The notes: generated by a model not told the origin, from the letters alone. Shown: positions 15,573 to 24,897, numbered from the stretch's first letter. The stretch: DNA of 32,876 nt from Rubritalea profundi (GCF_002954445.1 NZ_MQWA01000001.1:2303342-2336217), one strand, 5' to 3'. Translations and numbers: made by a program.

Positions 15573-17012
15573 ATGAGTAATACCGCCAACCAGATTGAAC
15601 CTCCCACTGGCAGAAGAGCTGAGGTAGAATTGGGTGGTATGCTCGCGGGGCTTTCGCTGAGGAAGCAAATTATATCGCTAGCACTCTGGCCATTCCTGCA
15701 GAACATCATGGGAACGATGGTGAGCTTTGTAGACCGTATAATCGCAGGGAACACCATGGGCGCAGAGGCTCAGAGTGCCGTCTTTGATGCGATGGGCTTA
15801 GCAATGTATGTCGCGTGGTTGATGATGATTTTACAGGGAGCTATTGCTACAGGCGCTCAAGCTTTGGTCTCCAGGGCATTTGGCGCTCGCGATCTTCCTT
15901 TGACGGAGAGAGCAACTGGCCAATCGATAATGTTAGGTACGATAGGAGGAGCGCTGTCAGGGGTCATGATTTGGAGTCTGGCTCCAATTCTCACGCATTT
16001 TTTTGGTCTAGAAGGGATGGCGGCTGAGTATGCTCTCCAATACCTTCGGATCATCGCCTACTCGGCTCCCTTGAGCGGCGTTTTATTTGTTTGTAATGCT
16101 TGCATGCGAGCTGGTGGCGATACCAAAACGCCTTTTGCTGCGATGACTGTTGTGAATATAGTCAATGTTTTGCTGAGCGTCTGGTTTATGAGCTCGGTGA
16201 TGCCACCAGAAAAAATGGGTATCACTGGACTGGCCTGGGGAACTTTTGGTGGTTGGGCAGTTGGTGTGATTATGATTCTGCGCGCTATGCGGCCGAGTAA
16301 AAGAAGCCAGCCAGTTGTCGAGTTGAAGCCAGCATTGCTCCGTTGGGATTGGAGTGTTGGAAGGCGAATTGTCCGCGTTGGGCTACCTCAGTTGATAGAG
16401 ATTATGGGAATGTGGTCGATTCATGCCTTTGGCGTGTGGATGGTGGCCAATAGACTGAAGACTGAAGGAGCCTTGGGTGCGCATGGAATGGTGGTTCAGA
16501 TAGAGTCAATAAGCTTTATGCCGGGTTTTGCGCTGGGAATGGCAGCTTCGACATTGGCGGGACAATATCTAGGAGCTCAGTCGAAGGTGGGAGCCGCGCA
16601 CGCTGTTCGAATGTGTTGGTACGTGGCGATGGTTGTCATGGGTGCAATAGGTCTTTGCCTCGTAGTATTTGCCCCAGATCTAGTGAGAGTGATGAGCCCA
16701 AATGGCGGGGAGCAAGCTGAGATGGCTGTGGAAGTTCTGCGCTATGTTGGCTGGGTACAGCCCTTCTTTGCGACGGCGATGGTGATGAAAATGTCCATGA
16801 GAGGAGCAGGAGCCACTGTGTCGGTTATGTTCTTCTCTTTTGGAATTATGCTCATATTCCGAGTTGGCTTGTTAGCTATGAGCTTCCAGTTTTTTGGCGA
16901 CCAGATGACGCTCACTAAGGTTTGGCTAGTGATGATGCTCGATCTTATCGTACAAGCCATAGTTTTTGCCGTACTCCATTTCCGAGGGAAGTGGTTGGAT
17001 GCCGAAGTGTAG
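15573..17012 (+). CDS. MATE family multidrug/Na+ efflux protein
   Basis: A 479-residue inner-membrane protein with about 12 hydrophobic segments, in the MATE (MatE) fold of two six-helix halves. First-half motifs include 'WPFLQNIMGTMVSFVDRII' and 'ILQGAIATGAQALVSRAFGA'; the second half has 'RVGLPQLIEIMGMWSIHAFG' and 'PGFALGMAASTLAGQYLGAQ'. MATE proteins export cationic drugs or metabolites using Na+ or H+. ATG at 15573 is preferred to a TTG 33 bases upstream. It ends 7 bp before the converging minus-strand gene with no obvious terminator between them. Confidence 0.92.
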   Translation: MSNTANQIEPPTGRRAEVELGGMLAGLSLRKQIISLALWPFLQNIMGTMVSFVDRIIAGNTMGAEAQSAVFDAMGLAMYVAWLMMILQGAIATGAQALVSRAFGARDLPLTERATGQSIMLGTIGGALSGVMIWSLAPILTHFFGLEGMAAEYALQYLRIIAYSAPLSGVLFVCNACMRAGGDTKTPFAAMTVVNIVNVLLSVWFMSSVMPPEKMGITGLAWGTFGGWAVGVIMILRAMRPSKRSQPVVELKPALLRWDWSVGRRIVRVGLPQLIEIMGMWSIHAFGVWMVANRLKTEGALGAHGMVVQIESISFMPGFALGMAASTLAGQYLGAQSKVGAAHAVRMCWYVAMVVMGAIGLCLVVFAPDLVRVMSPNGGEQAEMAVEVLRYVGWVQPFFATAMVMKMSMRGAGATVSVMFFSFGIMLIFRVGLLAMSFQFFGDQMTLTKVWLVMMLDLIVQAIVFAVLHFRGKWLDAEV

Positions 17013-17019
17013 CACAGAT

Positions 17020-17535
17020 CTACTCCACTTGCTTGGTGTAGCGAGCTCTATAAAGCATCTTTTGGCCGTCTTCTAGGTGACTGTAATTACTGAACCAGAC
17101 TCCACTGTCACTTCCGGCTTGGAGGAAAAAAGTGTGCGAACTTTTGTGTTGAGTACCAGGGTCGATCATCCGGAGCTCGACATTCACTCCATCGTTGTTG
17201 ATGATCTTTACTGAGATGGCCGAAATTTGGTCGGCAAACCAGATGGAGTTACCGTCGAAAGTGAATTGTGTCTGATTGATATGTAAGCTAGAAAAGTAGC
17301 CTTTTGATTCGTAGTCGAGATTTTCCTGGCTGTCGAGCCATGCTTTGGACGCCACGCGGTCGATCTTGAATGTTCCAATGATTTGGTCGGGGAGGCCGTT
17401 TGCGTGAAGCTTTGTGCCGGTTATTTGAGGCGTGGCAGACATTGTTTTCACGTCGGGATTCATATACTCAACCAACAATGTGATTCCGAAGTAGGAAAAT
17501 AAGACGAGAGAGAGAATGATGTAAACGCGTGTCAT
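17020..17535 (-). CDS. Hypothetical membrane-anchored protein
   Basis: 171 residues with one N-terminal hydrophobic segment (~4-23, 'VYIILSLVLFSYFGITLLVE') that could be a signal anchor. A ~145-residue extracytoplasmic beta-rich domain follows, including 'GTFKIDRVASKAWLD', 'FTFDGNSIWFADQ' and 'SDSGVWFSNYSHLEDGQ'. It is not confidently assigned to a family; the Verrucomicrobiota are rich in such short secreted lineage-specific proteins. It lies 12 bp downstream of the outer-membrane barrel gene on the same strand, so the two may be co-transcribed. Function unknown. Confidence 0.75.
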   Translation of the reverse strand: MTRVYIILSLVLFSYFGITLLVEYMNPDVKTMSATPQITGTKLHANGLPDQIIGTFKIDRVASKAWLDSQENLDYESKGYFSSLHINQTQFTFDGNSIWFADQISAISVKIINNDGVNVELRMIDPGTQHKSSHTFFLQAGSDSGVWFSNYSHLEDGQKMLYRARYTKQVE

Positions 17536-17547
17536 GATAGTCTGGTG

Positions 17548-18273
17548 CTAGAAGCTTACTGCAAAATAAATGCCACCATAGAGGCTGTCGCCTCCAGTGT
17601 CATCATTGTCGAGCAGTACCGAAGTTCCTACATAGGGACTGATCGATACGCTTTGGTTGATGTTGTACGTGTAGCTAAGCTTGGCGAAAACATCGTCGAG
17701 GCCATCTCTGGAGTAGTATTTGTCGACAGCACTGATGCCGGCAGAGAGATTCAAATACGAGTCGTCGTTGAGTCGGTGGTAGTAACTGCCTCCCAGATCT
17801 GCGTACCAGCCCTCAGCTCCAGTATCGTAGGCAATCCTTCCCGAGAAGTCGATAAGCTGATTGAGGTGGTAGATCGCGGCAGCCTCAATGTTGAGGCCAT
17901 CTTCAAAAAAGGTGTTGCTGTAGGATCGATAGGTTCCCGAAAAGGAATAAGTCATCGCGCCGATGTCCTTAAGTAGGTCGGCCCGTAAGCCTCCTTCTGT
18001 AAAGTCTCCATCACCAATTTCTGAGCCGAACCAAGCAGTTGAGTTGAGTGAGGTCGTGTCGTTAAATGCGTATTGAGCTCCGAGCTGGAGGTCAATGGTG
18101 TCTTTAGCTAGAATGAAACCTCGGTAGCTATATTCGCTGCGGTATTGAGCGACAGCTTCGATCCCATAGGGAATGTCATCAACTGCGCTCGCTGCACCTG
18201 GGTTCGCTGCAGAAAGAGGAAGGAGTCCCGCTAGACTGAGAGTGGTGAATGAAACTTTTAGTTTCGGTGGCAT
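17548..18273 (-). CDS. Outer-membrane beta-barrel protein (TorF-like putative porin)
   Basis: About 241 residues. The start at 18273 (MPPKLKVSFTTLSLAGLLP) is chosen because it gives a proper signal peptide with an 'ASA'-type cleavage site; an ATG 12 codons upstream would bury it. The mature part is a series of alternating aromatic strands: 'QYRSEYSYRGFILAKDTIDL', 'GMTYSFSGTYRSYSNTFFEDG'-like strands, and 'SISPYVGTSVLLD'. It ends in 'YGGIYFAVSF', a C-terminal Phe as recognised by the BAM complex. It resembles TorF-family putative porins; the transported substrate is unknown. It is probably co-transcribed with the small membrane protein downstream. Confidence 0.8.
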   Translation of the reverse strand: MPPKLKVSFTTLSLAGLLPLSAANPGAASAVDDIPYGIEAVAQYRSEYSYRGFILAKDTIDLQLGAQYAFNDTTSLNSTAWFGSEIGDGDFTEGGLRADLLKDIGAMTYSFSGTYRSYSNTFFEDGLNIEAAAIYHLNQLIDFSGRIAYDTGAEGWYADLGGSYYHRLNDDSYLNLSAGISAVDKYYSRDGLDDVFAKLSYTYNINQSVSISPYVGTSVLLDNDDTGGDSLYGGIYFAVSF

Positions 18274-18355
18274 GGGAATGTTGATAGTGGTGATTGAGTT
18301 AGAGGGCACGATAGAACTAACAAATTTCAGTGAGTCGTGTCAATTGGCATGTAGG

Positions 18356-19502
18356 CTATCGTTGGTAGCGGTCAAATGAAGCTTTGATTTTATCGAGACC
18401 TTCGAGAACGCGGGCGTGTGGGCAGCCGTAATTGAAACGGAAGTGATCTGGTGCTCCAAAGGCAGCTCCGTCATTGACCCAGACTTGAGCGTCTTTTTCA
18501 AGATATTGAGCAGGATTCTTCATGCCGGCACTACGCGTGTCGATGAGCGCCAAATAGGTGGCTTCAATGTCGGGGATGCTGCAGCCAGAGAGCTCACTTC
18601 GGACAAACTGAGTGATTGTGTCACGATTCTTGCTGAGGTAGCTGAGGAGCTCTTGGCGCCATGGTTCACCGTGTTTGTAGGCTGCTTCCGCTGCGTAAAA
18701 TGCGAGGCAATTGATCTCGCTGAGGGTGTGGCCACGTGTCGCGCAGAATGTCTTGCGGATGGAAGGGTTCTCAATGACCGCAAAAGCATACCCCATGCCC
18801 GCAATGTTATACGTCTTACTTGGTGCCTGGAGGACGATGAGCTTTTGGCGCAATTTTTCTGGCAGATTTAACGCAGAGAAAAAGGCTTGGTCGGACTCGT
18901 TGAAGACTAAGTCGCAGTGGATTTCATCTGAAACGAGCACCAGTTGGTGGCGGTCGCAAAATTCAGCCACTTTGATGACTTCTTCTTTTGTGAAGTTTCG
19001 CCCGAGCGGGTTCTGTGGGTTACAGAGAATGTAGATCTTGGTTTTCGTAGAAACTTGCTTTTCCATTTCTTCGAAGTCAAAAGTCCACCGACCTTCTTGA
19101 TAGATATGTGGAATGGCAAGGGTATCAATTCTCGCGTCTTTTCCAACATGCAGGAATGGGTAGTAGACCGGCGTGCAAGTCATCAAGTTGTCACCAGCCT
19201 CGGTGAATCCTCTCGCCGCGAGCGAGAGAGCCGGGACCAGCCCGCCTAGATGCACCAATGTTTTTTCTGAGACTGCTGGCGCCGTGGCGGTTTTGGAGAT
19301 AGTCTAGCACTGCTTCTGTTATTCCTTCATGAGCCTGAGCGTAGCCTAAGATACCATGGGATAGGCGTTGTTGGACTGCGTCTAAAATGCTGGGTGGTGA
19401 CATGAAATCCATATCGGCAACCCAAAATGGATCGAGCTCGGGGCGGCGGTCCCACTTGATAGAGCCAGTTCCGCGGCGGGTAATAATTGTGTCAAATTGC
19501 AT
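18356..19502 (-). pseudogene. patB: PatB/MalY-type PLP-dependent C-S beta-lyase, 1-nt frameshift
   Basis: A fold-type I PLP enzyme of the cystathionine beta-lyase (MalY/PatB) group. The N-terminal part (19502 downwards) reads MQFDTIITRRGTGSIKWD, then 'FWVADMDFMSPPSILDAV'. The rest, in another frame, has 'VHLGGLVPALSLAARGF', 'YILCNPQNPLGRNFTKEE', 'LVSDEIHCDLVF' and the PLP-lysine site 'APSKTYNIAGMGYAF'. Near 19276-19285 one extra base breaks the frame. Removing it restores HGAAVSEKTLVHL and a 381-residue protein, the family length. The lesion is a C-doublet change, so sequencing error is a real alternative to inactivation. It would release homocysteine or cysteine-derived thiols from cystathionine-like substrates. 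Confidence 0.88.
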
Positions 19503-19996
19503 GCTCGGATAGTGTGGCCGATTTGAAATTAGTCAACACTACGAAGATTGATCCCAGCTAGAGGCGTGAGGTGGTTTCTAACCGCTAAATACGTGAAAAA
19601 TCACGAAAGTTTTTTAAATGAAAGCACAGGCAAAGCCCGTGTGTGATTACGTTTCATAGCACTGGCAACCATACCTGAAATTAGTGTCATTCGTGGTAGA
19701 AATCGTTCCATCGTCCCCGCCTTTTAGCGTGTTTCGAGTTTTTCGCGGTAGAATTCCTGGTCAGAGGTGGGAGAAACGTAAAAGCCTCGACAAAAGTCGA
19801 GGCTGAAAGTGCCAAGGGACTGCGGCAATCACAGACAAGCTGCCTTTGCTTCGATTAAGATCTGGAGGATTCACCTGCTATGACTCCACAGCCCTTGACG
19901 AGGGAGGATGTACGGCTGGGCTTGTAGAATTGCAAGAACGATTTCTGTCCGCGGCTTTTTTCCCTTTCCTTCAACTGCCGACATCGCTTTAGTGAT
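19503..19996. other. 494-bp intergenic region with hairpins, no recognised gene
   Basis: No supported coding sequence lies between the beta-lyase and mlaF. It holds a solo copy of the arm ggtttctaaccgc (19572-19584, also at 25106-25119), a small hairpin cgtga/tcacg near 19590-19603 followed by a T-run, and a perfect 9-bp hairpin at 19783-19804. A structured leader or small RNA is possible but not demonstrated. Confidence 0.5.
19783..19804. other. Perfect 9-bp hairpin upstream of mlaF
   Basis: agcctcgac-aaaa-gtcgaggct is a perfect stem with an AAAA loop. On the minus strand it is followed by a TTTT tract, so it could terminate a minus-strand transcript. No minus-strand gene is seen just upstream of it on that strand, which makes its role unclear. 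Confidence 0.6.
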
Positions 19997-20761
19997 GTGG
20001 TGGCTGAGAAAGAAATATTTGTCGAAGTGCGTAATTTGCATAAAAGTTTTGGCACCCAAAAAGTACTCCAGGGTCTATCGGCTAAAGTCTATAAGGGTGA
20101 GACCCTAGTCCTTCTGGGTGGCTCAGGCGGTGGAAAGTCTGTGCTGATGAAGCATTTCATTGGTTTGCTCTCTCCAGATGAGGGCGAGGTTTTTGTCGAA
20201 GGTGAGGATATTACTGAGATGAATGAGAGAGAACTCAGTAAAGTGCGACGTATGATGGGTATGATGTTTCAGAATAGCGCCCTTTTTGACTCCATGACAG
20301 TGGGGCAGAACATTGCTTTCCCCCTACGAATGGGAGGGGAGAAGGATGAGAATAGAATCACCAAGCTAGTCAGAGAATCGCTCGAAATTGTTCGTTTGTC
20401 TGGGCAAGAGGAAAAGATGCCATCAGATCTCTCAGGCGGAATGCGCAAGCGCGTGGCTCTGGCCAGAGCGATTGTTGACCGCCCAGCCTGCGTTCTTTTT
20501 GACGAACCTCATGCTGGACTGGACCCTATCACAGCCGACTCTATCGACCATTTGGTGAAAGACCTCCAGCGCGACCATCAGATGACCAATGTCATTGTAA
20601 CGCACGAGATGCGCAGTGTGTTCCGCATTGCAGACCGTGTACTCTTTCTTAAGGAAGGAATAGTCTACTGGGAGGGAACTCCACTAGAACTCCAAGAATC
20701 AACAGATCCGGAGCTCAAAAACTTTATCGAGGGAAGCTCTGGAGAGAGCTGGGAAAACTAA
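19997..20761 (+). CDS. mlaF: ABC transporter ATPase, MlaF type (lipid transport)
   Basis: A 254-residue ATPase of the MCE/Mla lipid transporter group. Walker A is 'GGSGGGKS' (41-48), the signature is 'LSGGMRKRVALARA' (145-158) and Walker B is 'CVLFDEPHAGLDPI' with D169-E170. His replaces the usual Thr in 'DEPTAGLDP'. 'MGMMFQNSALFDSMTVGQNI' is characteristic of MlaF. It should power phospholipid movement between inner and outer membrane with an MlaE permease and MlaD. It starts at GTG (19997 or 20000); no ATG fits. Its TAA overlaps the next ATG by one base (TAATG), indicating coupling. No mlaE is in the window. Confidence 0.9.
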   Translation: MVAEKEIFVEVRNLHKSFGTQKVLQGLSAKVYKGETLVLLGGSGGGKSVLMKHFIGLLSPDEGEVFVEGEDITEMNERELSKVRRMMGMMFQNSALFDSMTVGQNIAFPLRMGGEKDENRITKLVRESLEIVRLSGQEEKMPSDLSGGMRKRVALARAIVDRPACVLFDEPHAGLDPITADSIDHLVKDLQRDHQMTNVIVTHEMRSVFRIADRVLFLKEGIVYWEGTPLELQESTDPELKNFIEGSSGESWEN

Positions 20762-22017
20762 TGTTAACGAAACTATCTATCATAGCTGTGCTGACTGGAG
20801 TTTTAGGCTCAGCCAGTAGCCTTTGGGCCACTCTTGACTACGAGCTTCAGCCTTTAGAGTACTCCAAATCCAAGGATGACAACGGCGTTACAGCCTTGCA
20901 AAAAACTCTGAACCTAAAATAGCAGCCCGCCACAGAGACTCTGCGGCAGATACTGCAGGCTTTGAAGGTGCCAGAGTCCTCTCAAATGCTGGTTTTTTCT
21001 AAAACCAGCGAGCAAAACAATCTGATTTCTCCCAATAATCAAAGGGCAGTCTATTTCTCAGAAAACTACTATGTCGGCTATGTGCCTGGCGGCCTTATCG
21101 AGCTAGTCGCGGCCGACGACCCATCTGGCGTGATGTTTTACACCTTTGACCCACGCGCTCCCGAAAAGCAAAAAGCATTCAAGCGCAACAACACCTGCCT
21201 GCGTTGCCATGCATCTGGCAATACGCGCGATATTCCTGGGCTGCTTGTGCGCTCAGTGCATGCCGATCAAGACGGTCAGCTGGCTTTGGCGTGGGGAACG
21301 CACCTAACAGTGCCGTCGAGCCCCATTCAAGAACGCTGGGGTGGTTGGTATGTTAGCGGAACCCACGGAGACCTCCCGCATATGGGAAATAAAATTACCA
21401 AGAAGTTAGAGGATGGTGAGTACCGCTACAATGCCAGCCATGGCCAAAACGTAGAAGACCTCTCGGATTACATAAATACTTCCGCTTATCTTGCCAACAC
21501 CAGCGACATCGTCGCTCTGATGGTGATGGAGCATCAGATTCACATGCATAATGCCTTCTACGCCGCACGTGTACAGTACCAGCGCTCGGAGTTTCTCCAT
21601 CAGGCATTGCATCCAGGGTCAGATTCAGAACACAGCACTCAAATGCAAAAGCTCATCACGAGGCGAAGTGACGAGATTTTAGCGGGCTTGCTCTTTAGTG
21701 ATCATGCTGCGTTGCCAGTCGATGGCGTCGATGGCTCTGCTGCTTTTCAGAAGGATTTCCTTGCCGCTGCTAAGTCGAGTAAAGAGGGATGGTCGTTACG
21801 CGACTTTAGGTTACAAAAACGGCTTTTTAAATACCGTTGCAGCTACACCATCCACAGTAAGGCGTTTAGTCTTTTTCCCGCTCCTATTAAGAGACGAGTT
21901 CTAGTGAACCTTCGGCGGCACCTTACCAGCGCTCCTATCCCAGGGGAGCCTGCATTGAGTGCTCGCGAGCGCACTCGTATCCATGCTATTCTCACTGAAA
22001 CTCTCAAAGGCTATTGA
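20761..22017 (+). pseudogene. Secreted CxxCH (haem c-type) protein with in-frame TAG at codon 54
   Basis: The reading frame starts at ATG 20761, overlapping the mlaF stop, and encodes a signal peptide (MLTKLSIIAVLTGVLGSASS). At 20920-20922 it meets TAG, then stays open in the same frame to 22017 (418 codons). The sequence continues smoothly across the stop, '...LNLK' then QPATETLRQILQALKVPESS. The second part has 'TCLRCHA' (C146, C149, H150), a single haem c-binding motif, and 'RWGGWYVSGTHGDLPHMGN', familiar from uncharacterised Planctomycetota/Verrucomicrobiota secreted proteins. Translation from a TTG at 20962 would lack the signal peptide. It may be a nonsense mutation (CAG to TAG), readthrough or a base error. 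It lies between mlaF and mlaD. Function unknown. Confidence 0.72.
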
Positions 22018-22070
22018 ATCTGTATAAATCAATCCTTGCATGTCCTAGGATGTGAGAGAAAATACGCATC

Positions 22071-23120
22071 ATGGCCTTTAAGGAAAAACGCGCAGAGACA
22101 CTCGTTGGCATCTTCGTGCTGTTAGGCTTCGTGGCTCTTGGCGCTTTGGTTGTGCAGTTTGGTCGAATAGGAGAAAATAAAGGTGAGACCTACCATGTGG
22201 AAGTGGAATTTAAGGACGCCTCAGGTCTCATCAAGGGAAGTGAAGTGCGTATGGGTGGAGCTAAAATTGGACGCGTGCTCTTCACCCCGAAATTGACGGA
22301 TAAGCTCACCGTCATGGTCGAGCTAAGTCTTGATGACCGAGTTAAAATTTATAGCGATTCTGAATTTTTGATTCAGTCAGTCTCGTTGTTAGGAGACAAA
22401 ATGATTGTGGTTGTCCCGCCAGAAGTGCGCGAGCTTGGAGCATTTCTTGAGGACGGCGCGAAGGTGACTGGCGGCGGCGCTAGTGGCCTAGATGCTCTCC
22501 AGTCGGATGCTGAGTCGGTGGCACGTGATGCTCGTAAATTGATGAAAAACGCACGGACTGTTTTGTTGAAGTTTGATGCTGCTCTCGATGATATTCGTGC
22601 CGTTTCTGGCCGATTAGGTGACACCCTTGAGAAGGTGAATAACGGTGTGTTAGGGGAAGATAATTTAGAGAACTTCAAAAAATCAATCGCCAACCTCGAG
22701 GCTGCAACCACCAGCTTTAAGGACATTGGTGAGGGGCTAGAGCCTACAATTGATGAGGTGCGCGAGGCGATTGTCAGCGTGAAAAATGCGGCTGATTCGG
22801 CTGAACAGACCTTTGATGTGGTGACGGAAGAAGTGAAGGAGTTCGGGCCTGCTATTAAAGAACTCCCCGCGACCATCGCGGAATTCCGAAATGCTGCTAC
22901 CAAGATCAGCAAATTCGTCGACTCTGCCGATACTATTCTCAACGGTCTCGGAGATGGTGACGGATTGTTAGGTACTTTGGTTGGCGACGAAGAAGTCAGT
23001 GATGACACCAAAATATTTATCAAAAACCTTAAGCGCCATGGCGTACTCGGTTATAAGGACGACTCGACTTACGACGAGCGAGATCCCAAGACTAGCCGCT
23101 ACCGCGGAATGCGGAGGTAG
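22071..23120 (+). CDS. mlaD: MlaD-type MCE domain protein
   Basis: A 349-residue periplasmic lipid-binding subunit anchored by one N-terminal helix (~13-30, 'VGIFVLLGFVALGALVVQFG'). The MCE domain (~38-115) includes 'VEFKDASGLIKGSEVRMGGA' and 'SVSLLGDKMIVVVPP'. A long alpha-helical region (~140-310) with coiled-coil-like heptads ('VARDARKLMKNARTVLLKF', 'DSAEQTFDVVTEEVKEFG') should form the tube or needle typical of longer MCE proteins. It follows the CxxCH gene by 53 bp on the same strand as mlaF, and probably partners with MlaF and an MlaE encoded elsewhere. Confidence 0.88.
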   Translation: MAFKEKRAETLVGIFVLLGFVALGALVVQFGRIGENKGETYHVEVEFKDASGLIKGSEVRMGGAKIGRVLFTPKLTDKLTVMVELSLDDRVKIYSDSEFLIQSVSLLGDKMIVVVPPEVRELGAFLEDGAKVTGGGASGLDALQSDAESVARDARKLMKNARTVLLKFDAALDDIRAVSGRLGDTLEKVNNGVLGEDNLENFKKSIANLEAATTSFKDIGEGLEPTIDEVREAIVSVKNAADSAEQTFDVVTEEVKEFGPAIKELPATIAEFRNAATKISKFVDSADTILNGLGDGDGLLGTLVGDEEVSDDTKIFIKNLKRHGVLGYKDDSTYDERDPKTSRYRGMRR

Positions 23121-23196
23121 TTGGTTTACAGGCAATGATTGAAAGATCTACGCGATGGCTTGCGTTTATTTTTCAGAATACTATTCTGCCATTCAT

Positions 23197-24237
23197 ATGG
23201 TCAAACCACTTCTTACTTCTAGCCTGCTGGGCCTAGCCATCTTTAGCTCAGTTCAAGCGCATGAAGGTCACGAGCACCCACCTAAAGCCAAAGGGATGAC
23301 TGAAGTCGTCCGCACTGGCAATGGAACCTTTACCTACGAGAACGTCCTCGATTGGGGGAAACTCCCTGAAGACGCAAAACTCGGCCCTACCCACGGAGGT
23401 GTAGCTGTCGACAAGCAAGGGCTCATCTATGTCAGTACCAACGGCGAAAAGTCGATCTGCGTGTTCAAACCAGATGGAACCTTCGTCAAAGCCCTTGCTC
23501 TAAAAGCGCGAGGCATCCACGGACTACAAATAGTATCTGAGGGAGATAAAGAATATCTCTACGGTGCTCAGCTCGGCGGTAAACGCGACAGTAAGGAGAA
23601 TCTGCGTGCTCTGAAAATCGATCTCGATGGCAATATCGTGATGGAAATCCCCAATAAAAATACAGGTGAAATCCCAGGTGGCGTCAAAGGCATCACTGGC
23701 ATCGCAGTCGCTGCCGATGGCTCGATCTTCGTCAGCATGGGCTACGGGTCTAACCTCATTCACAAATTTGATAAAGTGGGTAAATTGCTCAAAACTTTTG
23801 GTGGCCGCGGTGACGAGTTAAAAAAATTCAAAACCTGCCACGGACTGGGAATCGACACCCGCTTTGGTGAGCCACGCCTGCTCGTTTGCGATCGTGCGAA
23901 GCGCCGCCTTGTTCACCTCGACCTCGATGGAAACTGGATCGGCGTGCATGCCTCTAACCTCCGTCTCCCTTGTGCAGTTTCATTCCACGGTGACCACGTC
24001 GCTGTCGCCGAACTTCAAGCTCGAGTCGTTATTATCGACAAAACCGGCACACCCGTTTCCTTTGTTGGAGACAACCCGAACAAGAAGCAATGGGCTAACT
24101 TCAAAGTGGCGAATGAAGATCAAAACCCAGGCATCTTCTCTGCTCCTCACGGACTCAGCTTCGACGCTACGGGTAACCTCTACGTCCAAGACTGGAATGC
24201 CACCGGCCGTGTTTCAAAACTCACTCTAGTTAAGTAA
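23197..24237 (+). CDS. Secreted NHL-repeat beta-propeller protein
   Basis: A 346-residue exported protein. The start at 23197 gives a clean signal peptide (MVKPLLTSSLLGLAIFSSV then QA); an in-frame ATG 14 codons upstream does not. The mature N-terminus is His-rich ('HEGHEHPPK'), a possible metal site. NHL-like blades follow: 'GGVAVDKQGLIYVSTNGEKS', 'KGITGIAVAADGSIFVSMGY', 'LLVCDRAKRRLVHLDLDGNW' and 'APHGLSFDATGNLYVQDWN'. Such six-bladed propellers are abundant in Verrucomicrobiota and Planctomycetota, mostly without known ligand. Strong C-ending codon preference suggests good expression. A short hairpin follows the stop. Confidence 0.82.
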   Translation: MVKPLLTSSLLGLAIFSSVQAHEGHEHPPKAKGMTEVVRTGNGTFTYENVLDWGKLPEDAKLGPTHGGVAVDKQGLIYVSTNGEKSICVFKPDGTFVKALALKARGIHGLQIVSEGDKEYLYGAQLGGKRDSKENLRALKIDLDGNIVMEIPNKNTGEIPGGVKGITGIAVAADGSIFVSMGYGSNLIHKFDKVGKLLKTFGGRGDELKKFKTCHGLGIDTRFGEPRLLVCDRAKRRLVHLDLDGNWIGVHASNLRLPCAVSFHGDHVAVAELQARVVIIDKTGTPVSFVGDNPNKKQWANFKVANEDQNPGIFSAPHGLSFDATGNLYVQDWNATGRVSKLTLVK

Positions 24238-24242
24238 GTTAA

Positions 24243-24260
24243 TTCCAGCGAAGGCTGGAA
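24243..24260. terminator. Hairpin after the NHL-propeller gene
   Basis: ttccagc-gaag-gctggaa forms a 7-bp perfect stem six bases after the stop codon. It has no T-run behind it, so it may be a weak or factor-assisted terminator or an mRNA 3'-end stabiliser. Confidence 0.45.
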
Positions 24261-24282
24261 GATCGCTTATCTCTGTGGTAGC

Positions 24283-24870
24283 ATGGCAGCAATGCCTAGC
24301 TACCATCCAGATCTCCAAACATTTCTCATTCCCTTGGCGGAACGGGAAATGACCTTGCGCAATGCCTTAGCGCAGTTGGACGCTATCGGCAATAATGCCT
24401 CAGAAGTCCCTTGGATTGTCCAGATGATGGAGAATCCAGGGTTCTCCTTTCCTCCTTTTAGTATGTTTAAAGGGCGAGTGAGCCTCTTCCAACACGACTG
24501 CATCCACCTCTTGTTAGGGCGGGGTACCACTTTGATCGACGAAGCATTCACCATCGGTTTCACCATGGGCTCTTCTCACGCCATGAGCACGACCGCCTCC
24601 AAGCTCTTCGGCTACGTCGCCGGCCATTGGTATCCTAAAGCCTATCGTTTTCCACAGCACGCTCACAAGGTCTATGCCGATGCTGTCCATCTCGGGATGA
24701 TCTCTCAGTGCCTCCTATTAGAAGAACTCGACTACCGGCCGTACCTCGACTGCCCACTCGGTGAGTTGCGAGAGGAGCTGGGAATCGAGGTGAAATTGCT
24801 AGAAAGCTACTACCAGATCGAAGCTCGCCGTAACCCAAAGATCGAGGCTAGCCAGCGCCTCTGCGCGTAG
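24283..24870 (+). CDS. COQ4-like protein with HDxxHx11E motif
   Basis: 195 residues without signal peptide or membrane helix. 'FQHDCIHLLLGRGTTLIDEA' contains H71-D72-x-x-H75 and E87, the HDxxHx11E metal-ligand pattern described for COQ4, the ubiquinone-synthesis protein. The next segment, 'FTIGFTMGSSHAMSTTAS', is also typical of the wider family. COQ4 acts on the quinone head group. Whether this bacterium makes ubiquinone is unknown, and a role on another lipid or quinone is possible. A second ATG at 24292 is an equally plausible start. It stands alone on the plus strand behind the propeller gene. Confidence 0.62.
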   Translation: MAAMPSYHPDLQTFLIPLAEREMTLRNALAQLDAIGNNASEVPWIVQMMENPGFSFPPFSMFKGRVSLFQHDCIHLLLGRGTTLIDEAFTIGFTMGSSHAMSTTASKLFGYVAGHWYPKAYRFPQHAHKVYADAVHLGMISQCLLLEELDYRPYLDCPLGELREELGIEVKLLESYYQIEARRNPKIEASQRLCA

Positions 24871-24897
24871 AGATCTGCTCTTCGATCAATAAATTGT

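Noticed and set aside
19783-19996. A tRNA or known structured RNA before mlaF
   Set aside because: No cloverleaf, T-loop or recognised ncRNA motif could be found; only an isolated hairpin is clear.
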